Shown: piece by piece, positions 59,205-64,000 of the stretch
Position numbering within the stretch: position 1 is the first letter of the stretch
How the letters are laid out: every line of letters starts with the position of its first letter
NCBI GenBank assembly: GCA_023313575.1
Contig: JAJTTP010000004.1
Span: 124,001-188,000, forward strand
Length of the DNA: 64,000 nucleotides
Direction: 5' to 3'
DNA from: Eutypella sp. D-1
Lineage: Eukaryota > Ascomycota > Sordariomycetes > Xylariales > Diatrypaceae
Notes under the pieces: model-generated
Told to the model about the DNA's origin: nothing
What the model saw: only the letters and a program-made list of their open reading frames with translations
The model's database searches: none
Translations under genes and position numbers: made by a program

Positions 59205-59619
59205 CGTGGTTCTGATCTTAGTTCTAAGGAATCATAGACGCCCGCGCCCACTAACAGACTGGAATTAGATGGCGTTAGGCGATGTTAAAGGGCCAGATTC
59301 GCAGACCAAGTCATGATAGGCCACATACCCACCGTCTTAGACGTGTCAAAGGGTCAAATTTATGCAGTTAAGCTCCGCCGAAGAGGCTATTGTAGAGGGT
59401 AAGAAAATAAATATTAGTCTCCACCCTCTGGGCTGTTCTAATAGGTAGGAAATAGTGCGGGGTCAGAATGGTCAATAATATACGTTATGAGGGGTCCCGA
59501 ATCTTGAACTCGGAAATAGAATGATGCTCATGATTGGTATCAATTTGATATCGTAAAAATTAATTCAAAACGCCGTAATCAAAGCTCATCAGACTTACCG
59601 CATTTCTCAACGATCTAAA
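59205..59619. other. Spacer, 0.4 kb, AT-rich
   Basis: Upstream region of the EEP gene, bordering the synthase relic. AT-rich and no gene seen. Confidence 0.5.
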
Positions 59620-61170
59620 CGGTTTGCAATCGTCGGTATGAACACTTCCCTCTGGCAAAGAGTGCTCCTGAGATAATGATATCATAATTGATCGAGCCCT
59701 TTACTGTGCGCAGCATCCAATCACTCTTGAACCCCAAGCACAGATAGAGGCTCCCCGACCACTGATTGGATGTACTCACCGAGAGCCCAGGGCTCAACCT
59801 TCTGAGAGCTGCAGTGATGGACAAAGCTGGTGGTGGTGGGCTGCGGCTGCTGCCGCCAGCTTTTCGAATTGTGGGTGACGGAGGAGGCGAGGGCTGTAGC
59901 CACCAAGTCTTGCAAATCGTCATTGACGCCGACGAAGTCAAAAGAACCGGCGATGGTAACTGCTGAGCCGGCTCTATTCAATAGGACCGGTTCCGCACGC
60001 AGGATCCGCGAGTACTTAAGCAGCACCGCGCTCCAATCGTGTTCAAAAGCCCCATCACCAACGACCCCGGCCGGTTGGTGGATCCAGGCAGGCAGACCAC
60101 ACCGGACCGCTGCCGCCCCCACCACGGCTTCAGCGGCTCATTGGAATGCACTATAGCCGTCACCACCAAGTGTGTCTCCAGGAGGCGGGTATTTGTAACT
60201 CGACACCAGGGGGAGTGCGCCCTCTCCGCCGCCCCCGCTGCGAGCCGGGCTAACCGAGCCGACACCAGATGCAGTAGGACTCGATAGGGATGACCATATC
60301 AATGTGTCCATACCGAGACCGCGTTGACCAGCCGCAACGACTGGTAGGTCATGAGGAGCGAAACCTCCACGCCGTTATGACTTACTAGATCGGCACTGGA
60401 ACCTAGATCGAGGAATTTCTCGGTCGAAAGGTCGCCTGGGTTCTCGGTTACCTTCGCATTATTTCTGCAACTGTGAACGGAGGCGTGGCGCAACCGTCCG
60501 GGCGGACGGATTGCGAGACAGTGTATCGTGGCCACCTTCTCGTCACTTACGAGCCCGCGGAGAATGTCTGTGCTCAAGAACCCGAATGTTCCACCTGTCA
60601 CACGCATAACCGCGCGGTATATCTCGTCGAGTTCGGTGGGAATCCTGTGGATCTTAACTTAAGTTCCTCTTTGTAATCGCCCGAATACACCCCAACGACC
60701 CATCTTTAAGCACTCTACCCTTGTCGCCAGTACAGTAGACCCCTCGCCGAGCATCGTGGGCCTCTCGAACACCTAAACTCTGACAGGTCTGCTTCGATGA
60801 ATTTCTGACCCGTTTCTTGGGGGTGGGGCGAGATACCCTAAGCCGACTCCACCTCCCCAGATGCAGATCTCCCCGGCAAATCCCACTGACACGGGTCTCC
60901 TACGAACGTCCATGATCGTGGTTGAGCAGTTCGGCGACGGGTGCAGACGACCATGCAACCACAGGGCGCCTTGAAACGGCCACATCGCACTCTGTTGGTC
61001 CGTAGGTGTTGGTAGGGTCTAGGTCTGATAGGCCTAGCTCTCGAAATCCGGTGAGCCCCGAACGCACCTTTTCCCCCGGCGCAAAACACAAAACGCCACG
61101 ACCTGCACAGGTGGATAATATGCGACGCACGGTGTTCATAGTAGGATGTGATGCTCAAACGGAATGAAAT
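59620..61170 (-). pseudogene. Decayed PKS-NRPS or NRPS 3' end (adenylation-reductase relic)
   Basis: Degenerate minus-strand remnant of a multidomain synthase. In order it shows adenylation core A5 (TYGPTECDVAVS, about 61018-60985), a PNCSTTIMD..PVSVGFAGEICIWGGGVGLGYL segment (A6-A7), A8 (CTGDKGRVLKDGSLGCIRAI, about 60745-60685) and an A10-like piece (ELDEIYRAV), then at once the NADPH-binding start of a thioester-reductase domain (RVTGGTFGFLSTDILRGL, about 60610). Reductase sequence continues as STEKFLDLGSSADLVSHNGVEVSLL, LPAWIHQPAGVVGDGA and VEPWALGEYIQSVVGEPL. These pieces lie in at least three frames with in-frame stops, so frameshifts are numerous. No carrier-protein domain lies between adenylation and reductase, indicating a deletion. 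Upstream domains are missing from the window. The reductase ending resembles fungal PKS-NRPS hybrids. Not functional. Confidence 0.8.
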
Positions 61171-62870
61171 GCGTACAGGAATTTAACACATTGCGAAAGC
61201 GCAAGCTGGGAAATATACATCGGATCACTCGGCCGGTCCTTATATACAATGATAAGGGTACCTCCGTCAGCTAATGCTCGAAATATTACGCCCCGGGGGC
61301 CATGCCGAAGCCGAGAGAGCTTAGCTGGAGGACAACCTCGCGACTTATCCCAAATGTGGTTGGATTGCCATATACTATTTCTACTCTACTATATTTAAGT
61401 GCTGAACCTTATATTTCTCGAACCTATCAAATTCTCTGCTCGCGCCGATTGCATGGATGGGATAGGATGGATGTGCCGCAATATGCCGCAGTCGACCGCA
61501 ATAGACCGCATAGGCCGCAATAGGTAGTCACGGCAGCTAAGACACCTTGCTCTTTTCTTTTAAGACACTCTTCGTGCGCGGCACGAAGCGGGAGACGTTT
61601 TCGCAGGAGATAATAGTTAGAGATATGTCATCTTTGCACGAGTGTATACTGTATTATTCACACCCGGTACGATAACATCTGCCTTCTGCATTTATGTTGA
61701 AAACAAAAGACAACAAAACCAAACCAAATCAAAGCTGCATACATTGGAGCTATGTGGTTCCATATATCCTTCAGTAGCGGGAGATCAAGATATACGCTAT
61801 AGTCCCTATTATCTCGTAACTCCAGTCCGGATTTTAATGATGAGGCATTCTATAGCTGACGCCACACGGTGGCTTAAAAGAGGTATCTAGCTATATTATC
61901 TCGATGATCCGGAGCCTTCGGCCCCCGTATCTTTTTACAGGATTCAACTTTTTTTCTTTTTTGCCTGTATTCCATATTTCCCTACGTCAAGAAGGAGTTA
62001 ACGGTCTTAACAAGAAGTGCCGCGCCGTTCCTCACTTCTTGGCTTTACGTTGTTTTCGCACTAACGCAACGACTCGTCCGGCACTAATCCAACGGTGCTT
62101 TCGGAGGTTCGCTCTCGCTCTCGGATCTTTCACATTCTGATTCCTTTTGGGTGTTACTTTTATCCTGGGGAGGGTTCTTTATATGCATTTCTACCGGTGG
62201 TCCCCTCCCCGGAAACAGGTCCGTGACACGTGAAGGTTTTCGAGTTCTAGAAGATGTTGAGAAAAGGAGAAAGCCGTGCCTCGGTTGACGGTTGGTAGGA
62301 ATGACCCCTATAACCCTGCGTTTGGGTGGAGTGGGGGCATCCATGATAGGGATCGGCCCCATCCACCTGGTTAACGCGTAAGTCTAGATCCTTCGCGGCT
62401 CGGAAGTTACAATTTAGAAGGAAGGAAGGCGAAGGATCCTAAGATAACTTCTGTAAACCTACCTATATCACCGTATGAAAGGTAAACAAGCTGGTAATGT
62501 CGGCATGGCATTTCATATAAGTAGACAGTGTCACCCGTGACTACTTGCAAATTGTAGATTCCCATGAGGTCTTATATAGCAGTCCCTACTCTCTATATAT
62601 AACATCATCTACAAGGGCCCGAAGGCTAGGGAGGCTGAGTAGAAACTGGTAGGCAAACTGTGGAGGTTGACCTATTTTAATCTTGGAACTCCTGGTTGGT
62701 TTAAAAGTACGCGATCAAGGCAAAGACCTCATCGGTACGTGCCAGCAAAAGGTGCTTCTAAGCTCTCACCGCTTAGGATAGGTATATCTATACTCACCAG
62801 GCTACATACAGTTAAACCTCCTCACTTACGCCTCCAATACGCTGCATCTATCATTTCCCTAGACCTCGCC
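61171..62870. other. Spacer beyond the relic, possible further decay
   Basis: No intact gene. It has CCGCAATA/GCCGCA-type degenerate repeats at about 61470-61520 and a perfect 8-bp inverted repeat (CTTCGTGC-gcg-GCACGAAG) at 61570-61588. A minus-strand frame at 62084-62362 encodes a basic/Ser-rich 86-92 aa peptide with no domain I can name. Much of this may be eroded synthase or transposon sequence. Confidence 0.4.
61570..61588. repeat. Perfect inverted repeat, 8-bp arms, 3-nt loop
   Basis: The arms CTTCGTGC and GCACGAAG are exact complements separated by GCG. It could be part of an operator or simply chance; nothing nearby explains it. Confidence 0.5.
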
Positions 62871-63878
62871 ATGTCGCACAGTTCTAGCATTTTTCACGAT
62901 CAAATCAACCTCAAGAAAAGTTCATCCCATGTCTACACCGTATCATGGCATGCAGACTGGACCATCGGGTTCGCCTTGCACGGAGGTTGCATTGCCGGTG
63001 CCATCCACCACGCCGCCGTGACGCATCTGGCGACGGAGCCGGCGCTGGTCGCGCGGAACCAGCCGGACATCCTCACACTGCACTTCGACTTCCTGCGCAC
63101 CTGCGAGGCGCGCGAGAGCACCATTACCGTGACGGATCTCAAGCTCGGGGCGCGGACTAGCACGCTGCAGCTGCAGCTGTCGCAGAACGGGCAGACCAAG
63201 GTGCTGGCGCTGGCGACGTCGACCAACATGGACAGTCCCGGGCCCACGGCAGCGTCAGGGTGGCAATTTCAACCGCCTCCCGTGCCCGCACCCGACTTCG
63301 ACGCGGTCGTGGCTCATAAGCCCGACGCGCGTTGGATCCCGTCCCACCTTACCGGTGAAGTCTTCCCGCTGACAAGCCGGATGCTATACCTGTACCCGCG
63401 CGAGGGCTTCCCCACGGGCGGGATCTGCGACGCGTGGAACTCGTTCAAGGGCGACGAGCGCATGGACGCGGTGTACCTGACCATGATGACGGACGTCACG
63501 CCCTCGATGTCGGACACAATCCTGCGCAACGGCGGCCTGTACGACGCCCACCGATGTTACGCGCAGATGGAGGCGTGGGCGAGGGAGCATCCGGGGATCC
63601 CGTGCGAGTTGACGAACACGCTCAAAGAGGCCGAGCAGGTGTCGGTGTACAACAACACGGTCACGCTGGACATCGAGTTTAAGCGCCGGCTTCCGAAAGA
63701 AGGGTTGCAGTGGGTCTTCGAGCGGGCCGAGAGCCGCATGCTGGAAAATGGGAGGCTGGATTTGGACATCACCTTATGCGACCGGGATATGAACTTGCTT
63801 TGTATAAGCCGCCAGACCATTCTTGTCCTCGACGCGGGGAGGAAGTTCAAGCCTAGAAAGGGGAACGCTGCTTTGTAG
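62871..63878 (+). CDS. Thioesterase-like (hot-dog fold) superfamily protein
   Basis: Putative acyl-CoA thioesterase-type protein, single exon, 335 aa. It shows the double hot-dog layout of TesB-like fungal proteins: a first half with VSWHADWTIGFALHGGCIAGAIHHAA and ILTLHFDFLRTCEARESTITVTDLKLG, and a second half with DAVYLTMMTDVTPSMSDTIL and NNTVTLDIEFKRRLPKEGLQWVFERAESRMLENGRLDLDI. WTVGxxPHGG-like sequence near residue 24-37 and the paired DLDITLCDRDMNLL ending are the family's usual features. The upstream in-frame ATG at 62667 is discounted because the extra 68 residues are Arg/Ser/Leu-rich and match no domain. It lies next to the synthase relic on the opposite strand, so it may once have belonged to the same metabolite locus. 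Substrate unknown. Confidence 0.83.
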   Translation: MSHSSSIFHDQINLKKSSSHVYTVSWHADWTIGFALHGGCIAGAIHHAAVTHLATEPALVARNQPDILTLHFDFLRTCEARESTITVTDLKLGARTSTLQLQLSQNGQTKVLALATSTNMDSPGPTAASGWQFQPPPVPAPDFDAVVAHKPDARWIPSHLTGEVFPLTSRMLYLYPREGFPTGGICDAWNSFKGDERMDAVYLTMMTDVTPSMSDTILRNGGLYDAHRCYAQMEAWAREHPGIPCELTNTLKEAEQVSVYNNTVTLDIEFKRRLPKEGLQWVFERAESRMLENGRLDLDITLCDRDMNLLCISRQTILVLDAGRKFKPRKGNAAL

Positions 63879-64000
63879 GCTTATGTTTTTGATTCATCGC
63901 TCGCATGCATCCCTTAAAGGTCGATTTCTAGCTAGATGTTGAACTATTGTATGCTCAGGTAATAATTTATCTCGATTCGGTACTTGCGTCGAACAGCTAT

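Noticed and set aside
62084..62362. Basic/Ser-rich 86-92 aa minus-strand frame
   Set aside because: Its composition is biased but not matched to any family I know, there is no splice support, and it sits in decayed sequence. It might be a transposon fragment, but I could not support that.
1..64000. CRISPR array, rRNA, intact transposon
   Set aside because: No regularly spaced repeats, no rRNA-like blocks and no transposase or reverse-transcriptase motif were seen. The organism appears eukaryotic, so CRISPR is not expected.

Overview
The window looks like nuclear DNA of a filamentous ascomycete, probably a Sordariomycete. Genes are split by short introns (about 50-140 nt) with GTAAGT/GTGAGT donors and CTAAC-type branch sites. 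The gene set (three Zn2Cys6 regulators, a CE1 esterase, a DHA2 transporter, ORC5, a Mus7/MMS22-type protein, a PKS-NRPS relic) and the long non-coding spacers carrying CCTAGG palindromes and homopolymer runs also fit. I worked by eye, so the class assignment is an inference. Exon joins were read directly and checked for phase.

Left part (1-18.3 kb), gene-sparse: a Zn2Cys6 regulator (2230-5108, +); a six-exon NYN-like/CCCH zinc-finger protein (7563-9776, -); a secreted CE1 acetylxylan-esterase-type enzyme (13453-14484, -) with a GGCTAAA XlnR-type site upstream; and a second Zn2Cys6 regulator with an Upc2-like zinc cluster (15352-17199, -). Spacers hold microsatellites, G/C runs and an incomplete tRNA-like element.

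Middle part (18.3-43.4 kb), housekeeping core: ORC5 (+), glycogen branching enzyme (eight exons, -), a mitochondrial ClpX/Mcx1-type unfoldase (+), cytochrome c oxidase subunit V (-), a 78-aa two-exon putative membrane protein (-), a 2226-aa Mus7/MMS22 replication-repair protein (six exons, +), and a 1058-aa mitochondrial AAA ATPase (+). These cover replication, DNA repair, mitochondrial function and glycogen synthesis.

Right part (44.4-64 kb), accessory: a multi-C2H2 protein (+), a 14-TM-type MFS exporter (+), a five-exon zinc alcohol dehydrogenase (+) convergent with a Zn2Cys6 regulator (-), an M61-type metallopeptidase with a C-terminal PDZ-like region (-), a TDP2-like EEP phosphodiesterase (-), a decayed PKS-NRPS/NRPS 3' end (adenylation fused by deletion to reductase, -) and a thioesterase-like protein (+). 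Transporter, oxidoreductase, regulator, thioesterase and the synthase relic together suggest the remains of a secondary-metabolite locus. The relic, and the M61 peptidase in a fungal context, are the most unusual items. I found no convincing wholly new system, no CRISPR array, no rRNA and no intact transposon.
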